From positions 248,001-312,000 of the forward strand of contig BEDY01000006.1 in the NCBI GenBank assembly GCA_002335605.1: a stretch of DNA of 64,000 bases, given 5' to 3'. Below, one piece after another: positions 32,315 through 43,326 of the stretch (the first letter of the stretch is position 1; each line of letters opens with the position of its first letter). This DNA is from Prillingera fragicola. Its lineage: Eukaryota; Basidiomycota; Tremellomycetes; Trichosporonales; Trichosporonaceae. A model generated the notes under the pieces. That model did not search any database. It worked only from the letters and a program-made list of their open reading frames with translations, and was not told where the DNA came from. The translations under genes were made by a program, and so were the position numbers.

Positions 32315-32996
32315 GTAGGCGATTGTGCTGTGTGCTGACGGGACACTGGCTTGAGAAGTTGCAGGATAGCGCGCCGGCCAAGGAGGGCGAGGTGGCGGTC
32401 ACGAATGGGACGCGGGCATGACACTGCAGTACACTGCCAGAGCACTGCACGTTGTGTTAGGACTAGAGATGCAGAGGGTTGTATGTATGGAGGACAAGGA
32501 CGAGTAAGGGCTGTGAATAGACATAGCCAAGAGCAAGACGACGCGACGAGAGGCACCACATCCTAACAGAGGGGTCAAAGTCTGGCATTTGTTGACATCT
32601 TTGGACACGAGGTGGAGGTGTGTCGAAATAACAATGCACGCGCATGCACCGAGGATTCTTCTGCGGGCATGTACATCTACCCCGCTGTACAGATGCGTGG
32701 TACATCGCTGCCGAAGGAGCAAGAAGAGCATGAAGAGAAAGAGATCGAGGTTGGTGCCTGTGCCGATGATTACCTTGGCAACGGCCGAGTACGAACAGAC
32801 ACATGACTACAACAAAAAGACGGGACGTCCAGCATCTGTCACCAACACCTCGTCCTTTTACTCACACACTCTGCTGATACCCTTTTGCATTATAACGTCT
32901 CTAACGCATCCCAACTCGCGAGCTGGATCTCGCTAGGCCACGGCTCCATCCTATCAACACCTCACCTCCGTCGGCAAGCTCCGATAACCGCCCACA
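32315..32996. other. 0.68 kb intergenic
   Basis: The stretch contains the 3' flank of the small coiled-coil gene and the promoter of the next gene. No motifs were recognised. Confidence 0.4.
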
Positions 32997-34908
32997 ATGC
33001 GTCGCTGGCCGCCAATTCTGCTGCTGGTCCTAGCCCTGGTCCTCGTCCACCTCAGCGCCCAGCACGAGCGCACAGCAGCCTACCTCCCGAAAAAAGTCGT
33101 CTCGACACTCCAGTGGAGCGGGGGCAAGCCCCCCTTCAAGCCAGAAGAGCACCATGTGTTTTTGGCACCCCCCCCGCCGTGGCACGAGGAGGTGTGGCTG
33201 TGTTTGGGCGGCATGCTCACGGGCTTGGGCGTGGGGGTCACCGCGTTCACCGAGTGTGATGAGACCCAGGGAGATGGGACGTGTACGCGCTTTGGGCTGC
33301 TCGACCTCGCGAAGGAGATTGGCATGTGGGGCGGCGAGAACAGTGAGTACTGGTGTTGGTGGGAGTGTAACCGTATGGGACGCGGCTGCGCTCTTGCGGA
33401 CGTCAACGGCGGCTGGCATGCTTGGCTCAACGGACATCCAAGCCCGAGATTTACACTTTGTAATGCTGACCACGCAGAACTGCAGAAGAAGGAGAGCATG
33501 TTCGACGCCGTAAACAAGCCCCTGGCAAATGGCAAGCTCGTGGACACGATCATTCTCGCGACTGAGCGAAACGAGTGAGTCTCGATGTGGCTGGGGGCAC
33601 GGACACGGGCAGAGTGTGGCATCTGCAGTGTGCAGTCATGTCCGCACCTGGGATTTGTGCCCAGGCTTCAGCCAAACGAACACCGCTAACAAACTCAGCC
33701 TGGAATGGGCCTCTGACCGTCTCCTCGACTTGTGGAACGCGCGCCCCGAGGACCAAAAGTTCAAGGTTGTAGCGGTCTACCACGAGCCGACTGGCGATAT
33801 TGCCGAGCATGCCACGTTGTGGGGACCTACGGGAGCGTTGAGCTATATGACGCTGTCGCCTCAGTGAGTTACCGAGCCCGAGGAGAGGTGCAAGCTCGTT
33901 GCCTTGCGTGTGGCACTGCCCCAACAGCACCTGCCATTCTCCTCGCTCCGTGACTCAGCGCTAACCCTCCAGCGTCGACAAAGCCCTCAAGGCGCGTCTC
34001 CGCCTAGAAGCCAGCGCAGTCTACCAAGCCTGGTCCGGCATTGAGCACATCCGCACGCGCACCCTTGTTCCGTGGCTCCCAGCAACCGACGACCTGATCT
34101 ACACTCCGCGCCTCGGCACACCTCCTCGCGAACTGCACACTGTCCCCGCTCGCGCGTGCATCAACGGCATGATCTCCCCGGAACGCCGCGCTTACGACTC
34201 GACGTTCGAGGACATGAAGGCGCAGTTTGCCGCCAACGCCACGCTGTGGGGTTACAAGATGAACAACGACACGGGCAACTATGAGGCGATTGATCCTGCG
34301 GACCCGAACACGTTCAAGCTCATGGTCCTCGGCGAGCCCGACACACGGTACGAGTCGCTGCCTGACCCCGGGAGTGTCAGTGCTGCTGTCGAGTATGTGT
34401 CGGGATACCCGCAAAAGGAGTTTTACGGATACATGGCCGGTGTGGATTTGCTGCTCCCGGCGTGGAATGCGGGGTATAGGTGTAAGTAGCGAGCTGCAGT
34501 ACGGGCAGGAGCTGATGGGCAGACATCGAGTCCCAAGCGTCCTCCACAGCATTTACCTCGCTGGAAACCGAGGTTCCAGTGCTCACCACACCCATAGTGG
34601 TCGACGCGTACTCGTTCCTCGACGACAGCGTTGCTGTTATCCGCCCCAACGCGCTCACAGAAATCGACGCCATCGGGCTCTTCCGCCAGTTCCCCAACTC
34701 GCACCGCATGTCACTCAAAGAGCTCGAAGACGCCGTCAAGCCCCTCTACCCGCCGCCGTACAACTATCGCTTCCCGGGCCAAGTGGCGCGCATGCTCAAG
34801 GGCGGGTGGAAGAGGGATCGTAACGGGTGGAACAGGAAGAAGCGGAGCTTGGAGAGGGGCAACGAGGACGTGCTGAGGGATTTACTCGTGACGCCGCTCG
34901 GCGAGTAG
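32997..34908 (+). CDS. type II membrane protein, distant glycosyltransferase-like
   Basis: Five exons, 32997-33342, 33478-33574, 33699-33863, 33973-34481 and 34523-34908, give 500 residues with consistent phases. A short N-terminal anchor (WPPILLLVLALVLVHLSA) suggests Golgi localisation. The rest is a globular domain without close recognition. Segments such as RRAYDSTFEDMKAQF, FKLMVLGEP and VPVLTTPIVVDAYSFLDDSV are reminiscent of the donor-binding half of GT-B fungal glycosyltransferases, where a RRxY..F.D element precedes a hydrophobic strand. That assignment is weak. A role in wall or capsule glycan synthesis would fit the neighbouring SGNH hydrolases but is inference. The C-terminus is Arg/Lys-rich. 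Confidence 0.7.
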
Positions 34909-35268
34909 GACATTGCCACAAAGCACAAGCGTATTTTACTGCATGGATGTATAGTCTTTACATGAGCATTTCCGGGCCCCCTCCCGGCCACCCATCGGGC
35001 GCCGATGCCAACTCATACCGCGTTAGTCGCGTTGTGCTGGAGACTGTGGGGCCAGGAGTAGCCTCGGATAAAGCGGCTGAACTACCTCCACCAGGCGACG
35101 TGCGACATGGTCTATTCCCAGCCACATCTACTGTGCTGCATCTTATCAACTCGCTCTCAGTCTCCCACTCTCTCATCCACCTTAAAGCACAGCACGAGGA
35201 CAACCTTATTCTCACTGATACCGCCGCCAGCAACGCAGCCCTCTCCTACCACCTCGCCGCACGCCACA
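34909..35268. other. 360 bp intergenic
   Basis: This is the spacer between two plus-strand genes, with a CT-rich leader before the next ATG. Nothing else was seen. Confidence 0.4.
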
Positions 35269-36359
35269 ATGCCCACCAACGCTGACCCCCCCAACACCCC
35301 CTTCGCGCCCTCGCTCACAACAACCTACGCCAAGCACGCACACACCCAAAACGGCGGCCCAAACCTGGACATCTACTTCCCCAAGACCTCAACCGGCACG
35401 CCCGACTCGCCCCGCCCGGCCCCGCTCGTGCTCTTCGTCCATGGCGGGGGGTTCGCGATGGGCGCCAGCGTCGCCGTGCCCTTCAGGCAGGTCCGGTGGC
35501 TGTGTGAGCGCGGCATCGCAGTCGCGAGCGTAGGGTACAGGCTGCTTCCCCAGTGCGTCCCCTACCTTTGGAAATGCTGACGGACAGTGTGGGCCTCGCG
35601 GAGCAGCGGCAGGACATGCTCGACGCGTACGCGTATGTGACGCGCGGGGAGGGGCTGAATGCTGCGCTGGGCGCGGCTGGGGCGAACTGGACAGTCGACC
35701 CCACGCGCGTGGCTGCTTGGGGGGCTAGTGCTGGGGGTGCGCTCGTGCTCCTCCTCGCTGCTGATCTCGAGTCGAACGAGCTCGGGGTTGACACCACTGG
35801 TCTGCCGCCGCTGCGTGCGCTGGTTCCAAACTACCCGCTGGTGGACTTTGCGCCGCTGCCGCAGAAGACGCCAGAGGACCTCAAGCGCGCGCTGCAGGAA
35901 GGCGCGGAACTCGGCCTGGGAAGGCTGTTCTCGATACTCCTCAGTGAAGACTGCACTACTAACCAGATGTGGGTCGACACGTCCACCCCCGCCGACGACC
36001 TACCTGTGCGAGAGGCGTTTATGCGCCAGGCATTCTCAAAGGGGCTCATGCTGCCTCTGCTGTTCCCCAAAGGCGGGCCATACACGTCCCACGCGCCACT
36101 GGAGCGCGTATCGGGCGCGTTCCCGCCGACCTACATTCTCGTCGCTGGGGAGGACAATATCATCCCCCCGGCGTCGCTGTATGCGCTCAACGACAAGTTG
36201 AACAAGGCTGGAGTCGAGAGCAGTATCGTCGAGTGCAAGGGGATGCCGCATGGGGATCTCGAGTGTCTGCCCCATCAGCCGGTATGGCCCGAGGGGTCTG
36301 ACTGGTGGGAGGAGGGTGTGCTGCCGACCCTCGAGTTTTTGCTCGGGCACTTGCACTAG
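35269..36359 (+). CDS. alpha/beta hydrolase, HSL-like esterase
   Basis: Two exons, 35269-35552 and 35588-36359, give 351 residues. The intron is 35 nt, near the minimum for this genome. The oxyanion motif VLFVHGGGFAMG (about residues 60-71) and the nucleophile elbow WGASAGGAL are intact. A late Asp (AGEDNIIPP) and His (KGMPHGDLE) complete the triad. This is the alpha/beta-hydrolase-3, hormone-sensitive-lipase group, which hydrolyses short acyl or aryl esters. No signal peptide is evident, so it is probably cytosolic. The physiological substrate is unknown. The start at 35269 is the first Met of the frame. Confidence 0.9.
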
Positions 36360-36471
36360 GCGCAGAGCGGCGTGAAGAGTTGTATCATGGTTGTCAATAG
36401 TGCACTGGGTTAGAAACAGGTATACATATGCAGGGTATGGTCTCCATACGGACGGAAGGTTAACTGGCTCG

Positions 36472-37061
36472 TCACCCACCCACACCACACCCCCCATCGC
36501 GCGCGTGCACCATTACACAGTTGCGATCACAGCTCCACTCCGCACATCGGGGACACCGATATCGCCCCAGCCCACCGCAGCTCGCACACAGCCTGCGGGC
36601 CGGCGTCGTCGGCGCAGGCGCCGCCGCAGTCACATACGGCGGGGTGGGCGTGGACGGCAGCTCTTCCAGCCAGTCGCGCAGGGATTTCTTGCCGTAAAGC
36701 ACGCGGCGGACGTTGGGGGTCTGCTTCTTCTTGGCAGCCGCGAGCGCGAGTGCGGCTGGAGTGTTGGGGGCGGGGGCGGGTGGGGCAAAGGATGAGGCGG
36801 GAATGTCGGTCGGGTTTGTGCGCTGGGTGTGTTTAGCTATGGACACGGGAAGCGATGGTAGTGAGAAGCAATGGGCATAGCCAAAGATCAGGTGTGCCAG
36901 TGCTAACAGGAGGCCTGTGACGGCTGATATGGGGATAGAGACTGCATGTCGCAAAGGACGAGACGGAAAACACTCACCTCGAGATCCTCGAGACGGCGCT
37001 GCAGACGCCTCACTTGAAAGTCGTTGAGCCCATCCGTTCGAGGCGCGGGGGTAGCGACCAT
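36472..37061 (-). CDS. VPS71: SWR1-complex zinc-finger HIT protein Vps71 (ZNHIT1)
   Basis: Two exons on the minus strand, 37061-36978 and 36822-36472, give 144 residues. The N-terminal helix (LNDFQVRRLQRRLEDLE) and the C-terminal HIT zinc finger are the family landmarks. The finger reads LCASCGGLGRYRCPRC then WSCDRNCVMVHARDGGC, giving the expected Cys/Cys/Cys/Cys, Cys/Cys and His/Cys ligand pairs. Vps71 (Swc6) is a subunit of SWR1, which deposits histone H2A.Z. The 155-nt intron is long for this window. Its acceptor (ctaaacacacccag) keeps phase; a nearer AG does not. The gene is divergent from CAB3, with 220 bp between starts. Confidence 0.85.
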
Positions 37062-37281
37062 GTCGATGCGGGCTGCAGCTGCAGCTTGTATGCTTCAGAC
37101 GCTGAGGTGAGTAAAGCCAAAGTCGCGACTTTGGTTGCTGCTGGGTGGCAACTGCCAATTCCACAGCCCACCGTGGGAAACCTACCTCCACCCACGCTCA
37201 TCCCTGCCCGCTGCCCGTCAACCATGTCGCTTCCCCAACATCCCCACCATCCACTTCTCCTCTCATGGCACAGCAACACGC
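37062..37281. promoter_or_regulatory. shared promoter region VPS71 / CAB3
   Basis: The 220 bp between divergent starts must contain both promoters. No TATA box was seen. Frames run through part of it on both strands, so slightly longer N-termini remain possible. Confidence 0.35.
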
Positions 37282-38672
37282 ATGATGGACGACTCGTACG
37301 CCCACAGCCATCAGCCGACTGCGATCCCGCCCATCAAGAGTGCAAGGCCGTTCTGCGCGGAAGCGGCCAAAGCCAGCGAGCCGGACGGCGCGTTTCGTGT
37401 TGTGATTGTTGCTGGCGGATGTCCAGACGCGGCTCAGTTGCCGTTGATTATTGGGGCTTTGAGCAAGGTGCGTCTGCAGCGTATCGGAGCAAATCGAGCT
37501 GGATACTTTGGCTGTGACAAAGCTGGAGCTAGTCATACGCCCACCTTGATCCGTTGCTGATAATGCCAGGACCCACAAGTATCAGCTCAAATAGTAGCCG
37601 CCCCCGGCGCGCTCCGCTTCACATGCCAGGCCGAGCTTGACGACGCGGTTCGACATGCGTGGAATCTCGCGTGTCCGACCGAGGGAGAAACGGGGCCGGA
37701 TTGGGGTGTACGCGTTTGGGAGGATGGGGACGAGTGGTCTGTGAGTGCTGCTGGGCAAGTCAATGCTGATGGGCAGGATTGGCGGAAGCCTGGGGATACG
37801 GTGCTTTCTATTGAGGTGGGGTCTTTTGTGGATAGCATGGGCTGTACTAACAAACAGCTGCGACATTGGGCCGACATGGTCGTTGTCGCGCCGTGTTCGG
37901 CAGACATGCTGTCCAAGATTGCCAGCGGGCATGCCGACAGTCTTGCTGTGAGTTGACTTTGAACTGGTAGCTTATCACTGACACGGCAGCTGTCGTTCTT
38001 ACGAGCATTACCACATACGACTCCCGTCATTCTGTGCGGCTCGATGAACGAGCACGTCTTTGCCCACCCTTACACTGCCAAACATCTCGAGGCTGTGCGC
38101 AATGAGCTGGGCTACATTACACTAGGCCCGCAAGCCAAGCCCACGGATAACAAAAGTGTGTTGAACTGTTCAAACAGATCGGCGTGATACCGACCTATAT
38201 GGCATCGCTCCAGGCCAGAGCTGACCTCGCAGATCCGGGAAAAATGACCGACTGGCGCGACATTGTAATCGCCGTGCAAGACATGGCGGCGCTGTTCAAG
38301 ATGCGCCAAGCGCAATCGATTATTGAGGCCGCCGAGGCCGCCGACGCCGAAGCGCTCTCCGCAGCAACGTCCTCTCCGTCCAACCCCTCGTCCTCTCCAA
38401 TCTCTGCCCCCAAGCTGCCGTCCCTCATCCAAGGCCAATTCGGCCTCTTCCACCCAGTCTGGCACGAGGCCAACCACAAGAACATGGCCACGCTGCTGGA
38501 CAGAAACTTGAAGCTCGGCCTGCCGCGCATGCGCGAGCGCGAGCCCGGAGAGCTCCCGGCTATTGGGCCCAGTGCGGTGGACATGAAAATGTGGCCCAGC
38601 ACGCAACACCCCATGAAGCACTGGAAGGAGATGAGCGAGGATGGGTACATGGCCCGCAAGTGGTGGTGCTAG
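37282..38672 (+). CDS. CAB3: phosphopantothenoylcysteine decarboxylase (flavoprotein, Hal3/Cab3 family)
   Basis: The model uses six exons: 37282-37467, 37570-37740, 37777-37815, 37858-37947, 37990-38157 and 38178-38672, about 382 residues. The HFCD flavoprotein core begins FRVVIVAGGCPDAAQLPLII and continues with ALRFTC, LRHWADMVVVAPCSADMLSK and SMNEHVFAHP, corresponding to the PxMN motif. The His in LRHWAD matches the catalytic His position. The enzyme decarboxylates phosphopantothenoylcysteine in CoA synthesis; some fungal paralogues instead inhibit PP1. The junction between exons 5 and 6 is unresolved: only a 20-nt intron keeps frame (38158-38177). The Cys-Gly-Asp clamp usual in this family is not visible there. 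The Ser/Ala-rich insert and long C-terminus (LPSLIQGQFGLFHPVWHEAN) are unusual. Confidence 0.8.
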
Positions 38673-38849
38673 GCAGCAGCGTGTGCTCGCATTGGAGGGG
38701 CCTGGCGGGCGAGGTTTGTGTTGAGACTCTAGTGTAGCGATTTTACTTGTCTTCTCCCCTCTGAATTACTTGTTCCATGCCCCTGTGCCACGAACCTCTA
38801 TGCGCATTCATGTCTCCCTACCAAACCCCTACGCAACCTGCACAGTCAG

Positions 38850-40010
38850 CTACAACTTTGCACGCTCACTCGCCCGTCGCTTCATATCGCTCATCTCAAT
38901 CCTTTCCCCGCCTCCCTCCCCCCTCGTCCGCCGCTTCCCCGCCCTGCTAGCCTTGAGCCACACCCGGGCAAGCACAAGCCAGCCCGCCGCAAGCCCCACG
39001 GGCGGGCACAGCCAGCACAGCCGCCACCACCACCCGCTCGCGCCGCCCTGCGCTGCGCGCCAGCGCGCGACGGCGCGGTCGACCTGAACCTCTAGATCGG
39101 CAAAGGTGCCGGAATTGTCAATGACGGTCGTGGCGAAATTGAGCTTGGTCGACATGGGCATCTGAGCGGCCATGCGGTCCTTGGCTTGTTGTTCTGAGAG
39201 CGGAGGGGTCTGTGGGCGCGCGAGAAGGCGCGAGAGTTGGAGCTTGTCGTTGCTGCGGCGTCAGCATCAGCCAGCAGTGCGGGCGAGTGTTCGGCACTGG
39301 GCGAGCTCCGACAAAAGGTGGCCGTGGCGTGTGCGATGCTGCACAGGGCCAGCCACAGCCTCACTTCACTGGCCCAGTTCCCAGCTTCCCATACCACAGC
39401 CCTACTCACATGTAGACCACGACGACCTCGCCGACCCACTTCCACAGACTCGCCTCAATGAGCAGCGGCACGTCGAGCACGACACACCACTCTCCGCGCA
39501 CCCACGCACGGACGACAGCCATCATCATGGCCTTGCGCACGCGCGGGTGGACGACCTCGTTGAGCCACTTGCGCTGGTTCGCGTCGCGAAACACAATATC
39601 CCCAATCGCGGCGCGGTTGAGCGACACGCCGTCCTCGAGAAGGACTCGGTCGGCGCCGAAATGCGAGACTACCAGGTCATACCCCGATGTCCCTGGGGCG
39701 AGGACGTCGCGGGCTAGGATGTCTGCGTCGATAATCGGGAGGTTGTGTTTCTGCGACAGGAGTTTGGAGACGGTCGACTTGCCTGTGGTGAGCGTCAGCC
39801 AGAGCACGGGTTAGCTGCTTGAGCTGGATTCCAGAGCATGGTGGATGGCTCGACACCATGTAGCTCAAAGCAATTGCTCTGCAATGCCTCGCCTTCTCAT
39901 GGCCTGGTGTCCTCTGCACACGACGTACCCGTAGCAATACCGCCCGTAAGTCCAACAACTGCCCAGTCAGCGAGCAGTTAACGATAAGGTCGCAAGAGCT
40001 CACCAAGCAT
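38850..40010 (-). CDS. CAB5: dephospho-CoA kinase
   Basis: Four exons on the minus strand, 40010-40004, 39958-39929, 39782-39410 and 39252-38850, give 270 residues. The P-loop GLTGGIATGKST spans exons 2 and 3. DADILARDVL is the CoA-binding DxD-type motif, and VLDVPLLIEASLW is the conserved hydrophobic strand. The enzyme phosphorylates the 3'-hydroxyl of dephospho-CoA, the last step of CoA synthesis. After the kinase domain comes a C-terminal hydrophobic segment (WWWRLCWLCPPVGLAAGWLVL) that may anchor it to a membrane, as in some eukaryotic homologues. The first coding exon is only 7 nt. The gene is tail to tail with CAB3, with 177 bp between stops. Confidence 0.92.
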
Positions 40011-40855
40011 CGTGGCAAGGTTGTATTCGAGAAGACGCGGCGATTGCTTCTAGAGTGAGCCACCAGCAAGGCCTTTGCGCTCAAGCAGGTGTGTGAGTGA
40101 AAGTGTGGTGAGAAGATGCAGTGTAATGTGGACAGACTGGACCCCGGGCTTGGTGACGATCCGAATGCCATTTCCTAATACATCACTAATACAGCTCTAA
40201 TGAAAACAACAAGTAATCCTAATTGTTATTTTGTAATCATCCCCGGAAGCTCGGCCATGACCGGCTACTGTCCACCCGCCTGGTGGCAGTCGCAACTCGC
40301 CCATGTCCGATGGTGACAACAGAGCTGAACATACGGCAACGTGAATATTGTGTAACAGACTCATATAAACACCGCCATGCATAGCCACCATTTGACCACG
40401 CATCGTCCCTGCTCTTGACGGGCCCAACCACTTGCTGCTGCCGGGCTTGGCTTCGCCTTTGCTAGGCCGAGAATTCGGTGAATTGGTCGAGCAAGACTTA
40501 CCTCGGTGCTCTACATCGGCACTCTTGCATTGATGCTGTCCGGCAATGTTTCTGGTCTCGGCCTTGTGCTCAGATTCCAGAATACCATCTACAGTGTCCA
40601 TTTCTTCCAACCAATGCATGTCTGATAGTGCACTGTACGACAGCTGGACCGTGTCATTCCTAGTGCCACAGTGCCACAATGCCGTATAATACCGATCTGA
40701 TTTGATTCCGTCGCCACTCTGTCATTCTTTGGGCCGTGAGTCACTCTGCTGGTGCTAGTGCCCGAAGTCGACACAGTTATCAGATATCCCATTCCATCTC
40801 TCTTGTCGCCTCTTGTACTTTCCCACTACTCCACACCCACATACACCCATTCACA
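40011..40855. other. 0.85 kb intergenic
   Basis: The promoter regions of CAB5 (minus strand) and ISU1 (plus strand) lie here. An ORF of 160 codons on the minus strand (40197-40679) has no motifs. A CT- and CA-rich leader precedes ISU1. Confidence 0.4.
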
Positions 40856-41695
40856 ATGCTCCGTACCGCCCTCGCCTCAACCTCCCGCACCCTCGTCCGC
40901 CCAGCAATGGCTCGCGCAGCCGTCCGTCCCATGGCCGCTGCCCGTCCCGCCGTCGCTGCCCGCGGATACCACGCAAAGGTCATTGACCACTACGAGAACC
41001 CCCGTAACGTCGGCAAGATGAACAAGCTCGACGACGACGTTGGAACCGGTCTCGTCGGCGCACCGGCCTGTGGCGAGTAAGTATTGGCAAAGAAGAGGAA
41101 TAGCCTTGTTGCTTTCCAATTTGCGTAACACGGGCCACGACTAACGTTGCAGCGTGATGAAGCTCCAGATCCGTGTCGGCGAGGACGGCGTCATCAGCGA
41201 CGTCAAGTTTAAGACTTTTGGCTGTGGATCCGCCATTGCGTCGTCGTCGTACATGACTGAGCGCGTCAAGGGCATGACCCTCGACCAGGCCGGCGCCGTC
41301 AAGAACACTGAGATTGCAAAGGAGCTGTCTCTCCCTCCTGTGAAGCGTGAGTTTTGCCCGAGGTAGTGCAGGGCGTTGCCGGTGTGTCCCAGGACGTGTG
41401 CATACACGGACACGGCCGACGCATGGATCCGCTTCATCGGCGGGTCTAGCCGGCGGCTCGCTACTCCAGCTTTTCATCCCTGCACTCATCCCGTCCTTAC
41501 GTCGACTAACCCTACAGTCCACTGCTCGCTACTCGCCGAGGACGCCATCAAGTCAGCGATCAAGGACTACCAGGAGAAGCGCGCCAAGCGCATCTCGCTC
41601 GCCGAGGTGAGTCCATCCATATCCTCCATCGCACCTAGCTAACCCTCAGGCTGCCGCCCAGCCCGCCGCCGCCCAGGCCGCGGCACATGCCTAAA
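40856..41695 (+). CDS. ISU1: mitochondrial Fe-S cluster scaffold protein IscU/Isu1
   Basis: Four exons, 40856-41076, 41153-41346, 41518-41606 and 41651-41695, give 182 residues. The first 36 residues are an Arg/Ala-rich mitochondrial targeting sequence ending near AARGYHAKV. The mature protein has all three cluster-ligand Cys residues in GAPACGDVM, FGCGSAIAS and VKLHCSLLAED, the conserved Asp, and the LPPVK motif recognised by the Hsp70 chaperone Ssq1. It is the platform on which Nfs1, frataxin and ferredoxin build [2Fe-2S] clusters. The C-terminus carries an unusual Ala/Gln-rich extension (AAAQPAAAQAAAHA). Confidence 0.96.
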
Positions 41696-42459
41696 AACAC
41701 TTTAAACACCAGAAACGACACCGTCTCGGCCGACGCCCTTAGCTTTTTTTGAGGAACAAGGTCGTGTAAAAGATCTAGCAGCAGTGTTGCTAGTGTAGGA
41801 CTGCGAGTGTAGGGGAACGATAGTTGTGGTGACCATGATCATGCAGGAGATTCATCCGTTGCGGGTCTGACGCTGGCAAAGAGTAGCCAAGCTCATTCAC
41901 GTCATTCGAGGATTTGGATTACAGATGACTAACACCAAGCTCGGAAGCCGTCACCAAGCCACCCGGAGCAATGGTCGAAGGTGACAGCCAGTGAGCAAGG
42001 CATGCTTTGGCATCCTGGCAGCTGTTCATCGGAGGAGCGTCGATCTGCAGCCAGGGTGCGGTGGAGGTAGTCGGCGGCGGCGGGGAGAGTCGGATTTCCG
42101 CGGGTTTGGGCGGGCTGCTGCCTACAGCGTGGTGTGGCCTCAGTGTTCTGTTTGTGGTGCATTGTGGACGTTGTAGCGAGCTAGCGACGATGTGGCAATG
42201 CGGTTGGGACGAGATGGTGTAGGCGTCGTGTTGCGTGTGGTGGTGTCTGATCTCGCCACACTAACGTCCCCATTCGCCTCCAGCTACTACTACTACTACT
42301 ACCGTATCCTCTCTGGCCGATCAGCTCATTATTCAGTGATAATGCCACGATAGAACGCTGTTAAGAACAAATGCTGAGCACAAGATGTCTTCATAACAGA
42401 CGCATGACTAGACAAGTACAACCCTCACGAACGCACTCCTCCCACCCATCTCCCACCAC
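41696..42459. other. 0.76 kb intergenic between convergent genes
   Basis: This stretch contains the 3' regions of ISU1 and the cupin gene. A short CTA microsatellite (about 42284-42302) is present. No gene was recognised. Confidence 0.45.
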
Positions 42460-42990
42460 CTACTGAGCCAACCCCTCCCACCCATCAAGATTAACGACCT
42501 GCGCCACCCGTCCACCCCGCACAATAACCCACTCGACCTCCTCCTCCCCCTCATTAACCTCCTGATGCACCGCAAACGCCGGGATCAAAGCCCAGTCCCC
42601 CGGCTTCAAGTGCTGCACCCTCTTCCCCCCGTCGCTCCTAATCGACCCCCGCCCGCGCACGGCGTACACGAGCGTATCCTGCGGCCCGTGGTGGTGGACC
42701 GCCGAGCTCGAGTGGGGGGAGGCGAGCATTACTTGCTGTCAGCAGCTACCGGCCAGGTGTGGAAATCCGCCTCGCCAAGAGACAAGGCGGAGTGGAGGAG
42801 ACTCACTGTTTCCGCACATCTGGTCGCTGACGTCTGACAGGGCGTTCTGGCGCGTCATACCCTGCGTCTGCCCGCCAGAGGTCACGAGGGTGCTGCCGTC
42901 GACTACTTGGACGGGGCGGGGTTGCGGGGTGAATGGCGCTGTGGGGGAGCCCGAGGCGGGGGTGGGGGTGGTTTGGCTTTGGGGTGGCAT
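42460..42990 (-). CDS. small cupin-domain protein
   Basis: Two exons on the minus strand, 42990-42807 and 42731-42460, give 151 residues. After a Pro/Thr-rich N-terminus, residues from about 60 form one cupin barrel. Metal-ligand candidates are SSAVHHHGPQDTL (motif 1, with His residues and a Gln/Asp) and PGDWALIPAFAVHQE (motif 2, with His). The GxRGRGSI turn lies between them. Single-domain cupins bind a metal and act as small dioxygenases, isomerases or binding proteins, so function cannot be named. The intron acceptor chosen (gcaag) keeps phase; the nearer acag does not. Confidence 0.82.
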
Positions 42991-43326
42991 TGTGCTGTGC
43001 TCTGCTATGCTGTGCTCTGGTATGGTCTGTGAACGGGTCTGAAGGTGTGTGTTTTGAGAGTGAGTGTCAGAGGAGATGAGGAGGGATGAAGAGCCTAAGT
43101 AGATGAGGACGAGGTGGGCTGGGTCGGACACACCGGCCCGGACCTCCACCTCCACCAGTGATTTTGTAACCAAGTTGTTCGAGAGCAGTGGCTCCTACGG
43201 CATCTGCTCAGCTTGTGACTACGACTCGGTGCACCGACACTACTGCAACGCGCTTATGAACAACCTGCATCAATGCTATGACTACTCCACAACCAACAAC
43301 TCACTGCCACCCACTGGCACACCCGT
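42991..43326. other. 336 bp spacer
   Basis: The upstream region of the cupin gene and the 3' flank of URA4 are here. Both genes lie on the minus strand. Nothing else was seen. Confidence 0.4.

Noticed and set aside
42284..42302. CTA trinucleotide microsatellite
   Set aside because: Only about six units in non-coding DNA; not worth more than a note.
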